A stretch of 64,000 bases of DNA from Aquabacter spiritensis (GTDB lineage: Bacteria > Pseudomonadota > Alphaproteobacteria > Rhizobiales > Xanthobacteraceae): the NCBI RefSeq assembly GCF_004346185.1, contig NZ_SMAI01000019.1, forward strand, positions 34,331 to 98,330, written 5' to 3'. Numbering within the stretch: position 1 is the first letter of the stretch; each line of letters opens with the position of its first letter. A program made the position numbers and the translations under genes. Positions 49,858-58,146 of this stretch are shown here, in pieces. A model generated the notes under the pieces. It had not been told where the DNA came from and did no database searches. It was given only the letters and a program-made list of their open reading frames with translations.

Positions 49858-50294
49858 GGCGTGTCCTCTCTCTTGTTCTTTTCGTCCGGCGGCCGACCGG
49901 CGGCGTGCGCCGCCCGGTGGCTGTTCGACGTCCGCGGAAGGCATGCGCCCAGAAGCGGAGCAGCCGATGAATCTACTACATTGAGGTTTTCATTTTCGCA
50001 ATATGCGATAAAACTGCCCGACCCGCCGCCCCAAAAGAGGGAGAAATTTCCGGAGCGGACCGCCAAATGTCTGCCGGCAGACGCCGACAGACCTCCCCAA
50101 GGCGCAGGGGCGGCTGCCCCCTTGATCCGGCGCGGGACGGAAGGGGGCCGGGCGGAGGCGGTCATCCGATAATGAAAGCTTCGCCCCGACAATGCGCGAT
50201 CCACGCCAAGGGATCCCGCAAAGCAGAGGCGGAGGCGCACCGAAGGCGCCGTCCCTGACGGCCCCCAAAAACACGATCCACGGAGGGAATCCCG
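49858..50294. promoter_or_regulatory. Divergent control region with an IclR-type palindrome
   Basis: 437 bases between the divergent hydrolase and TctC genes contain no supportable gene. Around 49965-50015 the sequence is AT-rich and holds TTTTCGCA-ATA-TGCGATAA (49993-50012), a palindrome with a TCGCA/TGCGA core. IclR-family proteins typically bind sites of this kind, and an IclR gene lies in the right-hand cluster (52841). Regulation of both clusters from here is inferred. Confidence 0.5.
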
Positions 50295-51272
50295 ATGAAA
50301 ATCAAGCGCCTGATCGCGCTGGCAGCGAGCATCGTCCTGGCCCAGGCGGCCTGCTTGCCGGCTTTCGCCCAAAGCTACCCCACCCGAACCATCCGCTTTA
50401 TCGTGCCCTGGCCGCCCGGCGGCGGGACCGACGCGGTGGCGCGCATCCTCGCCGCCAAGGCGAGCGAAGTTCTGGGGCAGCAGATCATCGTCGACAATCG
50501 CGGTGGCGCCGGCACCATGATCGGCATGGACGCGGCCGCCAAAGCCGCACCCGACGGCTATAATTTCGGCTTCCCGACCCAGAGCTTCGCCGTCAACGCG
50601 ACGCTCCAGCCGCATTTGCCCTACGATACCGTGAAGGATTTCGAGCCGGTCGCGCTGCTCGGCACCGGCACCTATGTGCTCGTGGTGAACGCCGGTTTCG
50701 AGCCGAAGACGGTCGAAGAGCTGATCGCCAAGATGAAGAAGGAGCCGGAGGTCGTGAATGCCGGGTTCACCGGCTACGGCTCGCCGAGCCATCTCGGCCT
50801 GCTCCAGTTCCAGCGTGTCGCGGGCGTCAAGGCGACGGACGTGAATTATAAGGGCACGGGACCGGCGGTGACGGGCCTGATCGGCGGCGAAATCCAAATG
50901 ATGTTCACGACGCTCGCGGGCGTCCTGCCGAACGTCAAGTCCGGCCGCTTGCGCGTGCTCGCCGTCACCAGCGAGGCGCGCAGCGAATTGCTGCCGGAAA
51001 CGCCCACCGCCATCGAGGCCGGCCTGCCGAACTTCGTGGTGTATGAATGGTACGGGCTGAACGCCCCCAAAGGCACCAAGCGCGACCAGATCGACATCGT
51101 GAACGCGGCGCTCCAGAAGGTCCTGGTCATGCCTGATGTGGTCGAACGGTTCCGCGCCATCGGCGCCGAGCGCGTGCTCGGGAGCAACCCGGACAAGTTC
51201 GCGGCCTTCCTCGCGGCAGAGATCGCCAAATGGGGGAAGGTGGTGCGCGACGGCAATCTGAAGCCCGAATAG
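50295..51272 (+). CDS. Tripartite tricarboxylate transporter substrate-binding protein (TctC/Bug family), copy 1
   Basis: A 325-residue periplasmic binding protein. Signal peptide: KRLIALAASIVLAQAACLPA, cleaved after AFA at about residue 26. The mature N-terminus QSYPTRTIRFIVPWPPGGGTD is the Bug hallmark, followed by IIVDNRGGAGTMIGMDAAAKAAPDGY and YEWYGLNAPKGT. Bug proteins bind carboxylates, amides and aromatic acids through two loops contacting the ligand. No TctA/TctB membrane genes are nearby, as is usual for the expanded Bug family. It is the first gene of the plus-strand cluster, preceded by GGAGGGAATCCCG. Confidence 0.93.
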   Translation: MKIKRLIALAASIVLAQAACLPAFAQSYPTRTIRFIVPWPPGGGTDAVARILAAKASEVLGQQIIVDNRGGAGTMIGMDAAAKAAPDGYNFGFPTQSFAVNATLQPHLPYDTVKDFEPVALLGTGTYVLVVNAGFEPKTVEELIAKMKKEPEVVNAGFTGYGSPSHLGLLQFQRVAGVKATDVNYKGTGPAVTGLIGGEIQMMFTTLAGVLPNVKSGRLRVLAVTSEARSELLPETPTAIEAGLPNFVVYEWYGLNAPKGTKRDQIDIVNAALQKVLVMPDVVERFRAIGAERVLGSNPDKFAAFLAAEIAKWGKVVRDGNLKPE

Positions 51273-51331
51273 ATGCTGCGCGTGCCGGCCTCTCCGCCGG
51301 CACGCTCGGCCCGTCCCAGGAACCGAGATCC

Positions 51332-52744
51332 ATGGCCGCCCCCACCATTTCCGAGACCCTCGGCGCGTTCGTGGCGGGGCTCGACCTCGACCGCGTGGAT
51401 GCCGCCGTCCGCCATCGCGCCACACTCCTGCTGATGGATTCGATCGGCGTCGCACTGGCCTCCGCGTCGCTGTCGTTCGGCCACATCGCCGCCGCCGCAC
51501 TGGCCGAGGTTGAGCGGGGCGCGAGCCCGGTCATCGGTTCGGCCGAACGCCTCACGGTGCGCGATGCCGCCTTGGTCAACGGCATGCTGATCCACGGCAT
51601 CGATTTCGACGACACGTCGATCTACGGCCGGGTCCATCCGAGTTCCGCCTGCGTCCCCGGCGCGCTCGCCCTCGGGGCCCATCTGAAGGCGTCCGGCGCC
51701 CAGATGCTCGCCGCTTATATCGCCGGCCTCGAGGGCGCGATCCGCCTCGGTGCGGTGGCGCAGGGCGGATTTCAGAAGCGCGGCTTCCATCCCTCGGGCG
51801 TCATTGGGGTGTTCGGCGGCACGTTCGTGGCGGGCCGGCTGCTGGGGCTCGACGCCCATCGGCTCGCCATGGCGCAGGGCATCGCCTATAGCGCCGCGGC
51901 GGGCAATCAGGAATTCACCACCGAAATGGCCTGGACCAAGCGGTTCCATCCGGGATGGGCCGCGACGGCCGGCATCACCGCCGCCACTTTAGCCAAAGGC
52001 GGCTTCACCGGCCCGCTTATGCCCTATGAAGGGCGCTTCGGCCTCTATCGGCTGTATCTCGGCGCGGTGGAAGGCGGCTTCGATTATGCCCGCGCGACCG
52101 CCGACCTCGGCGCCCGCTGGCTGCTCCAGGACATTTCCGTAAAACCCCTCGCCGCCTGCTATTTCAACATTCCGCTCATCGATGCCGCCGCGCGGGCGGC
52201 ACGCGAGAGCGGGATTTCCGCGGACAAGGTGGCGGAAATCCGCGTGCTGGTGCCCGAGGCGGCCATCGCCACCGTCTGCGAGCCGCGCGACGCCAAGCGG
52301 CGGCCCGCGGACGGCTACACTGCCCAGTTCAGCGCCTATTTCGCAACCGCCACCGGCTTCCTCACCGGCGGCTTCACGCTCGCCGACATCGCCCCCGACC
52401 GGCTGACGGATCCGGCAATCTTGGCTCTGGCGGACAAGGTGACCTACGCCGCCGACCCGGAAACGAGCTTTCCCGCGCATTATGGCGGCGCAGTGAGCGT
52501 GCGGGCGACGGACGGGCGCAGCTTCACGGTGCGCGAGGATATCGACCGCGGATCGCCGCAAAGGCCGCTGTCGGAGACCGAGATGATGGAGAAATTCCTG
52601 CGCAATGCCGAACTGATCTTCCCCCCGCGGCGGGCGCGGGAGGCGCTGGACCTGATCCTCGGCGTGGCGCGGCTTTCCGACGTGAGCCGCCTCGCCGAAA
52701 TCCTCGCTGCGCCGGAGACACGTCCCGGGGCGACCCGACTGTAA
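51332..52744 (+). CDS. MmgE/PrpD-family protein
   Basis: A 470-residue member of the MmgE/PrpD fold, which includes 2-methylcitrate dehydratase, cis-aconitate decarboxylase and iminodisuccinate epimerase. The ATG at 51332 has AGGAACCGAG upstream. Typical segments: LLLMDSIGVALASASLSFG, AALVNGMLIHGIDFDDTS (the conserved HxxDFDDT active-site block), VHPSSACVPGALALG, GGFQKRGFHPSGVIGVFG, and the second-domain start ISVKPLAACYFNIPLIDAA, where other members read KPYPCC. No prpB/prpC genes are present, so a methylcitrate role is unlikely. A dehydration or isomerisation of a di- or tricarboxylate taken up by the neighbouring TctC proteins is plausible. Confidence 0.9.
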   Translation: MAAPTISETLGAFVAGLDLDRVDAAVRHRATLLLMDSIGVALASASLSFGHIAAAALAEVERGASPVIGSAERLTVRDAALVNGMLIHGIDFDDTSIYGRVHPSSACVPGALALGAHLKASGAQMLAAYIAGLEGAIRLGAVAQGGFQKRGFHPSGVIGVFGGTFVAGRLLGLDAHRLAMAQGIAYSAAAGNQEFTTEMAWTKRFHPGWAATAGITAATLAKGGFTGPLMPYEGRFGLYRLYLGAVEGGFDYARATADLGARWLLQDISVKPLAACYFNIPLIDAAARAARESGISADKVAEIRVLVPEAAIATVCEPRDAKRRPADGYTAQFSAYFATATGFLTGGFTLADIAPDRLTDPAILALADKVTYAADPETSFPAHYGGAVSVRATDGRSFTVREDIDRGSPQRPLSETEMMEKFLRNAELIFPPRRAREALDLILGVARLSDVSRLAEILAAPETRPGATRL

Positions 52745-52840
52745 CATGTCCGAGGTGTAGCCGCCGCGGACACCACGACTTGAAAGCGAGGTGGCGCCAT
52801 GAGAGATAAGGGGATGCCCTCCCCTGCTGCAAAGGATTGA

Positions 52841-53689
52841 ATGGCCTTGCCCCGCACTGCCGCCTCCAAGCAAGCCGCGGTTGAAGATGTCGCCCCCGTG
52901 CGCGACGACGAGACCAAGGGCGGCGGCGTGCAATCGCTGGCGCGCGCCTTTTCCATCCTGGAGGAGATCGCGCGCAACCGCGACGGCATCAGCCTCGCGG
53001 AACTGAGCAAGAGCGTGCAGCTTCACAACAGCACCACGTTCCATCTCGTCAAGACCATGGTTTCGCTCGGTTATGTGCGGCAGATCAAGGACAGCAAGCG
53101 CTACCGGATCGGTCGCCCCCTGTTTGCGCTCGCGGCGAGCTCGCTGGACGAGATCGAGATGGTCAGCCTCGCGACGCCGGTGCTGGAGGATCTCTGTCAC
53201 GACACCGGGGAAACCTCTCACTTCGCCGTGCGCATGGGCAACCAGGTGCTGATCGTGGCCGAGCGGGCGGGAGACGGCGTGTTCCAGATGGTATCGCGCG
53301 CCGGCGCGGTGCGGCCCGCCCATTGCACGGCGCTCGGCAAAGCGCTTCTCGGGGCGATGACCCCGCCCCAGTTCGACCGTTATCTGAAGACGGCGACCCT
53401 CGCGCCCTTCACCCAGAAGACTCTCACCGACGCGGATCTTCTGGTGCGGGAAATCGACAATGTCCGCCGCAACGGCACCGCTTTCGACGATGGCGAGCTG
53501 AATACCGAGGTGCGCTGCTGCGCGACGCCGGTCTGGGACTTCACCGGGCAGGCCGTCGGCGCCATCGGCATCTCCGGTCCGATCTGGCGCCTGTCGATCC
53601 AGACCCTGCAGGAGAAAGCCCGCTTGGTCCGCCAGGCGGCCGATCGTCTGTCGACGGAATTCGGCTGGGTCTCGGCGGAGCCGGGCTGA
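52841..53689 (+). CDS. IclR-family transcriptional regulator
   Basis: A 282-residue regulator. Residues 25-95 form the winged helix (VQSLARAFSILEEIARNRDG, ISLAELSKSVQLHNSTTFHLVKTMVSLGYV). Residues 105-275 form the GAF-like effector domain (EDLCHDTGETSHFAVRMGN, RAGAVRPAHCTALGKALLGAM, TAFDDGELNTEVRCCATPV, GAIGISGPIWRLSIQ). The ATG follows AAAGGATTGA. It sits inside the plus-strand catabolic cluster between MmgE/PrpD and the second TctC gene and probably controls the cluster. The 96 bases upstream contain GGTGT and ACACC in inverted order (52751-52776 region), a weak autoregulatory candidate. Confidence 0.93.
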   Translation: MALPRTAASKQAAVEDVAPVRDDETKGGGVQSLARAFSILEEIARNRDGISLAELSKSVQLHNSTTFHLVKTMVSLGYVRQIKDSKRYRIGRPLFALAASSLDEIEMVSLATPVLEDLCHDTGETSHFAVRMGNQVLIVAERAGDGVFQMVSRAGAVRPAHCTALGKALLGAMTPPQFDRYLKTATLAPFTQKTLTDADLLVREIDNVRRNGTAFDDGELNTEVRCCATPVWDFTGQAVGAIGISGPIWRLSIQTLQEKARLVRQAADRLSTEFGWVSAEPG

Positions 53690-54177
53690 CCGTCAGCCGG
53701 CGCCGAGCTGCCCACGCCGGGCCGATCTCATTCCCGCAGCCGGCTTTCACGTAAGCGCGCCGGTCGGGCCGCCATGACGCGATGCGTTCAATTCCGTGGG
53801 CGTCATCCTGTTCGCCGCGTCGAACGCAGGCGTCCGACATCGCTCGAACGCCTCTCTTTCCACTCACATAGCCGGAATCGATCCGGCAACTTTGGCCCTT
53901 TCCGGACGCAGCCTCCCCCCGATCATCGCAGATGATGGCTTGGTACAGCTGGAGAGCCAAGAAATGGCACGCGCAATTGCGCGTCCACCCGATCCCCGCA
54001 ATCGGTCCCGGAGGCGCAAATCACCCGCATTATGGTATTGTCTGCGGTATCGTAAAATTGCTACGGTCGACTTTCAAACTGCGCCGGCGCGCCAACGCCG
54101 TCGCGGGGGCGCGCCGCTTGGCATGCGGATCGCCCGGCAAAGGCTCCGACGAGAGAGCCGCACAGGGAGGACCGACC
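53690..54177. other. Intergenic region between iclR and the second tctC gene
   Basis: 488 bases with no gene I can support. A GCCGGA-ATCGA-TCCGGC stem-loop lies at 53871-53887 and could end the iclR transcript. An AT-richer stretch at 54030-54062 contains two near-direct copies, GGTATTGTCT and GGTATCGTAA, 12 bases apart, a possible regulator site before the tctC promoter. GGGAGGA precedes the tctC start. Confidence 0.45.
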
Positions 54178-55167
54178 ATGAGAACTCCGGCGCTATTCGT
54201 TCGCGGCGCGCTGGCCGCGACGTTGCTGACACTGCTGTCAGGCGTGCAGGCACAGGCCCAGAGCGCCGATCCCGCCGAGGCCTATCCGACCCGATCGATC
54301 CGGCTCATCGTCCCCTTCGCCCCCGGCGCAACCACCGATTTCCTCGCCCGCCAGCTCGGCGAGAGCGCCAATCGCGATTGGGGACAGCCCGTGGTGGTCG
54401 ACAACCGGGCGGGCGCCGGCGGTCTCATCGGCACCGACCTCATCGCCAAGGCGGCGCCCGACGGCTACACGATCGGTCTGCTCACCGGCGCCTTGGCCAC
54501 CTATCCGGTCCTGAACGCGAAGCTGCCGTTCGATTCCGTGAAGGATTTCGAATTCATCTCCATGATCGCCAGCGTGCCCAACGTGCTGGTGGTGACCGCC
54601 GCGTACCCCGCGAAGACGTTCAAGGACTTCGTGGCGCGGGCGAAGGCCGACCCCGGCCAGGGCTATGCCTCGTCGGGAACCGGCACCAACACCCATTTCA
54701 CCGGCGAAATGCTGAAGCTCGCGACCGGCATCGACATCCAGCACGTCGCCTATAAAGGCGGCGCGCCGGCAATGGCCGATCTCATCGCAGGTCATGTGAA
54801 GATCATGATCGCCTCGCTTACCACCGCCGTACCGCAGATCCGCGCCGGCAAGATCCGCGCCCTCGCCGTGAGTTCCGCCTCCCGCTCCGATGCCGTGCCG
54901 GACGTCCCGACCTTCAAGGAATTGGGCTATCCCGATCTGGTCACCGCCGAATGGTGGGCGTTGATCGGCCCGAAGGGCATGCCGAAGATCGCCGTCTCGA
55001 AATGGCGCGACGAGGCCCGCAAACTCGCGGGGCGGGCCGACATCAAGGAAAAGAGCCCCGGCATCGTGATGCTGTCCTCCACGCCCGAAGAGCTCGCCGA
55101 CACGGTCGAGCGGGAGATCGGAACGTGGAAGGACATCGCCGCCAAAGCGAAGATCGCGCTGGAGTGA
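54178..55167 (+). CDS. TctC/Bug-family periplasmic binding protein, copy 2
   Basis: A 329-residue binding protein. The ATG at 54178 follows an excellent GGGAGGACCGACC site; a longer frame upstream has no Bug character. Signal peptide: FVRGALAATLLTLLSGVQAQ. The mature part contains EAYPTRSIRLIVPFAPGATTD, VVVDNRAGAGGLIGTDLIAKAAPDGY, and FKELGYPDLVTAEWWALIGPKG. The GATTD in place of GGGTD in the first ligand loop distinguishes it from copies 1 and 3, so it probably binds a different carboxylate. It is followed after 70 bases by the PRISE-type reductase gene. Confidence 0.92.
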   Translation: MRTPALFVRGALAATLLTLLSGVQAQAQSADPAEAYPTRSIRLIVPFAPGATTDFLARQLGESANRDWGQPVVVDNRAGAGGLIGTDLIAKAAPDGYTIGLLTGALATYPVLNAKLPFDSVKDFEFISMIASVPNVLVVTAAYPAKTFKDFVARAKADPGQGYASSGTGTNTHFTGEMLKLATGIDIQHVAYKGGAPAMADLIAGHVKIMIASLTTAVPQIRAGKIRALAVSSASRSDAVPDVPTFKELGYPDLVTAEWWALIGPKGMPKIAVSKWRDEARKLAGRADIKEKSPGIVMLSSTPEELADTVEREIGTWKDIAAKAKIALE

Positions 55168-55237
55168 GCCCCTCGCCCGCCGCCCCGGAACGCCGATCCA
55201 GCGATATGAGAACGACTGGCACAATGGAACAAACGAC

Positions 55238-56290
55238 ATGACCGTCGCGCTCGTCGTCGGCGCCACCGGCGTCACCGGCGCTCCCTTGTGCGAGCAGCTC
55301 CTCCGGGCCGGATGGCGGGTGCATGCCCTGTCCCGCAGGGTGCCGCAGCTCGCATCCGGAACGCCCGTGCAGAGCCTCTTTCATCTGCCGGTGGACCTCG
55401 ACGACGGGGCGCGGACCCACGCCGCACTGGCCGATCTCGGCGCCGTTACGCATGTCTTTTACTGCGCCAACTCGCCTTCCGCCGAGGCGCGCAAGGAGAT
55501 GATCGGCTCGCTGCTCGACGGGCTGGAGACACTGCCGCATTTCACCAACATCAACTTCATCCAGGGGATGAAATATTACGGCTGCCATCTCGGCCCTTTC
55601 CCAACACCGGCGAAGGAAACCGACCCGCGCGTGCCGGGCTGCGATTTCTATTACACCGAGGAAGACATGATCCAGGCGCGCCAGGCGGGACAGGCCTGGA
55701 CCTGGACCACGCTGCGGCCCCATTCGGTCTGTGGCCTCTCGGCCGGAAATCCGGTGAATGTGGCGAGCGCCGTGGCGGTCTATGCCTCGATGCAGCGGGC
55801 GCTGGGAGACACGCTCGCATTCCCCGGTACCGACGCCGCCTTCCGCAGCCTGTTCCAGGTGGCGGATGCCGGCCTTCTCGCCCGCGCCGCCATCCATGTC
55901 TCGACCCTGGCGCAGGGCCGCAACCGCGCCTTCAATATCAATAACGGCGATTATTTCCGCTGGCAGACGCTCTGGCCGTCCATCGCCGCCTTTTTCGGCC
56001 TGAAGCCGGGGGGGCCGAGCGGCGCCTCGCTCACCGCATTCTTTGAAGAGCAGAAGCCGGTTTGGGACGCCCTCGTACGCGATCACCGGCTCGCCCCGTT
56101 TCCCTATGACCGGCTGCCGCGCTGGAGCCTCGGCGAATATCAGCCGCCCAATTCCCGCCTCGCCTGCACGTATGACGTGATCGCCGACACCGTCCGCCTG
56201 CGCCAGGCGGGGTTCTGCGAGGCGATCGACAGTGGCGCCATGTTCCAGAAGATCTTCGGGCAATTGAGGGCGGAACGCCTCATCCCCTGA
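55238..56290 (+). CDS. PRISE-like (progesterone 5-beta-reductase/iridoid-synthase-type) SDR enone reductase
   Basis: A 350-residue extended short-chain dehydrogenase. The N-terminal MTVALVVGATGVTGAPLCEQ binds NADP(H); WRVHALSRR supplies the phosphate-binding Arg. The atypical SDR active site is visible: the Lys motif INFIQGMKYYGCHLGPF replaces the usual YxxxK, and CDFYYTEEDMI supplies the catalytic Tyr. Next come WTTLRPHSVCGLSAGNPVN and FNINNGDYFRWQTLWP, all characteristic of the PRISE group that reduces activated C=C bonds of enones. Bacterial members are poorly characterised. It lies between two TctC genes and upstream of another SDR and a flavoenzyme, suggesting a reductive step on an unsaturated carbonyl compound. 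Confidence 0.85.
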   Translation: MTVALVVGATGVTGAPLCEQLLRAGWRVHALSRRVPQLASGTPVQSLFHLPVDLDDGARTHAALADLGAVTHVFYCANSPSAEARKEMIGSLLDGLETLPHFTNINFIQGMKYYGCHLGPFPTPAKETDPRVPGCDFYYTEEDMIQARQAGQAWTWTTLRPHSVCGLSAGNPVNVASAVAVYASMQRALGDTLAFPGTDAAFRSLFQVADAGLLARAAIHVSTLAQGRNRAFNINNGDYFRWQTLWPSIAAFFGLKPGGPSGASLTAFFEEQKPVWDALVRDHRLAPFPYDRLPRWSLGEYQPPNSRLACTYDVIADTVRLRQAGFCEAIDSGAMFQKIFGQLRAERLIP

Positions 56291-56318
56291 AGAAGAACCA
56301 AGAACCAGGGAGGCAAGA

Positions 56319-57299
56319 ATGAAGATCCTGAACACGGTCGCGGCCATCGGCCTGTGTGTCGTGGCATTGTTCGCGCTCGCCCCGCCGATCGCGGCGCAGA
56401 CCGCCTATCCCAGCCGCGCCGTGCGCATCATCGTTCCCTATCCGCCCGGCGGCGGGGCGGATGCGGTCGGACGGCTCGTGGCGCAGGGGCTTTCGGAGCA
56501 GATGCACCAGCCCTTCGTGGTGGAAAATCGCGGCGGCGCCGGCACCAATATCGGTCTCGACGCCACGGCGAAGGCGACGCCGGACGGCTACACGATCGGC
56601 ATGGCGACCAGCAATCTCGCCATCAACCCGGCTATCTATCCCAGCATCCCGTTCAATGCCGAAACCGACTTCGCCGGCATCACCCTGCTCACCAAGGGCC
56701 TTTATGTGCTGGTGGTCCACCCCTCCGTGCCGGCCAACACGGTCGAGGAGCTGATCGCGCTTGCGAAGGCGAAGCCCGGCACGCTCAACGCGGCCATTGC
56801 CGGCCTCGGCACGCCCGGCCATCTCGCGCTTGCCGAGTTCAACAAACTCACGGGCGTCGACCTTCTGCCGGTGCCCTATCAGGGCGCGGGCCCGGCCATG
56901 ACCTCGGTGCTCGGCAACCAGACCCAGGTGCTGTTCATCTCCATGGCGTCCGCCATCGCCAATGTGAAGGCCGGCAAGCTGCGCCTGCTGGCGGTGACCA
57001 GCGCCACGCGCTCGCCCGAACTGCCCGACGTGCCGACCGCCATGGAAGCCGGCCTGAAGGGCCTCGAAATCTACGAATGGTACGGCCTCGTCGCGCCGGC
57101 GAAGATGGACCCGGCGCAGATCGACGCGCTCTATGAGAAGACCAAGCTGGTGCTCGCCCAGCCCGCGGTCCGGCAGCGGATCCAGGCCCTGGGCGCCGAG
57201 CCCGCGCCGATGCCGCCGAAGGAATTCGAAGCCTTCATCAAGGCGGAGATCAAGCGGCTCGGCCAGATCGTCCGCGACACCGGCATCAAGGTGGAATAG
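56319..57299 (+). CDS. TctC/Bug-family periplasmic binding protein, copy 3
   Basis: A 326-residue binding protein preceded by GGGAGGCAAGA, 28 bases after the PRISE-like gene. Signal peptide: LNTVAAIGLCVVALFALAPP, cleaved after IAA. The mature part begins QTAYPSRAVRIIVPYPPGGGAD, followed by FVVENRGGAGTNIGLDATAKATPDGY and YEWYGLVAPAKM. It is closer to copy 1 than copy 2 in both ligand loops (PPGGG, RGGAGT). The stop codon lies 4 bases before the TTG start of the next gene, so it is in one operon with the two oxidoreductases. Confidence 0.93.
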   Translation: MKILNTVAAIGLCVVALFALAPPIAAQTAYPSRAVRIIVPYPPGGGADAVGRLVAQGLSEQMHQPFVVENRGGAGTNIGLDATAKATPDGYTIGMATSNLAINPAIYPSIPFNAETDFAGITLLTKGLYVLVVHPSVPANTVEELIALAKAKPGTLNAAIAGLGTPGHLALAEFNKLTGVDLLPVPYQGAGPAMTSVLGNQTQVLFISMASAIANVKAGKLRLLAVTSATRSPELPDVPTAMEAGLKGLEIYEWYGLVAPAKMDPAQIDALYEKTKLVLAQPAVRQRIQALGAEPAPMPPKEFEAFIKAEIKRLGQIVRDTGIKVE

Positions 57300-57303
57300 G
57301 CCC

Positions 57304-58137
57304 TTGCTTGGTCTCCCCGAAACCGCCGGCCCGCTGCCGCACAAGGTGCTCGTCACGGGCGCGACGGGCCGCGTCGGCCGTGTGCTCCGCCGGAAGCTCG
57401 CCGGCCGCTATCAGGTGCTGCGGCTGGCGGACATCGTGCCGCTGGAGGCCGGGCCGGACGAAGAGGTGTGCCGCCTCGACGTCACCGATCCGGCCACGAT
57501 CGCGGCCGCGCTGGAGGGGATCGACTGCGTCGTCCACCTTGCCGGCCAGGCCGTCGAGGCCGATTGGACCGTCCTCTTCGACAAGAACATCATGGGCGTC
57601 GCCAATCTGTTCGAGGCGGCCCGGGAGAAGGGCGTGGAGCGCGTCGTCTTCACCTCCTCCCACCATGCGGTCGGCTTTTACCGGCGCGACGCGGTCATCG
57701 GAAACGACGTCGCCCCGCGGCCGGACAGCCGCTACGGCGTCAGCAAGGTGTTCGGCGAGGCGCTGGGCCGGCTCTATGCCGACAAATACGGCCTCGCCGT
57801 CGCCTGCATCCGCATCGGCGTGGTGCGCCCCCGGCCGGAGGATCTGCGTCACCTCAGCGTCTGGATCAGCGAGGACGATTTCGCCCGCCTCGTCGCGCGC
57901 TGCATCGAGGCGCCGCGCTATCATTACCTCATGCTCTATGGCGTCTCCGCCAATCCCCGCGCCTTCTGGACCAATCCGGACGCGGACAAGATCGGCTACG
58001 TGCCGCAGGACAGCGCCGAGGATCATGCGGCGGGGCTCGCGGAACGTCCGACCGGCCATGGCGCCGTCACCGCCCTGTTCCAGGGCGGCTATTATTGCGC
58101 GGCGGAATTCGCCGGCGATCCCTCGCAGGTGGATTGA
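57304..58137 (+). CDS. NAD-dependent SDR, uronate-dehydrogenase-like
   Basis: A 277-residue short-chain dehydrogenase/epimerase-family protein. No ATG fits: the Rossmann motif HKVLVTGATGRVGRVLRRKL begins at codon 14 after TTG 57304. AAGGTGG, inside the end of the tctC gene, is a suitable ribosome binding site about eight bases before that TTG, so I chose it. Active-site residues: Ser in VVFTSSHHAVGFY and the YxxxK of SRYGVSKVFGEALGRLYADKYG. These blocks and overall length match uronate dehydrogenases, which oxidise galacturonate or glucuronate to aldarolactone. The GATGRVG loop with Asp in RLADI indicates NAD. No uronate catabolic genes are adjacent, so the real substrate may differ. Confidence 0.85.
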   Translation: MLGLPETAGPLPHKVLVTGATGRVGRVLRRKLAGRYQVLRLADIVPLEAGPDEEVCRLDVTDPATIAAALEGIDCVVHLAGQAVEADWTVLFDKNIMGVANLFEAAREKGVERVVFTSSHHAVGFYRRDAVIGNDVAPRPDSRYGVSKVFGEALGRLYADKYGLAVACIRIGVVRPRPEDLRHLSVWISEDDFARLVARCIEAPRYHYLMLYGVSANPRAFWTNPDADKIGYVPQDSAEDHAAGLAERPTGHGAVTALFQGGYYCAAEFAGDPSQVD

Positions 58138-58146
58138 AGCGACCGC

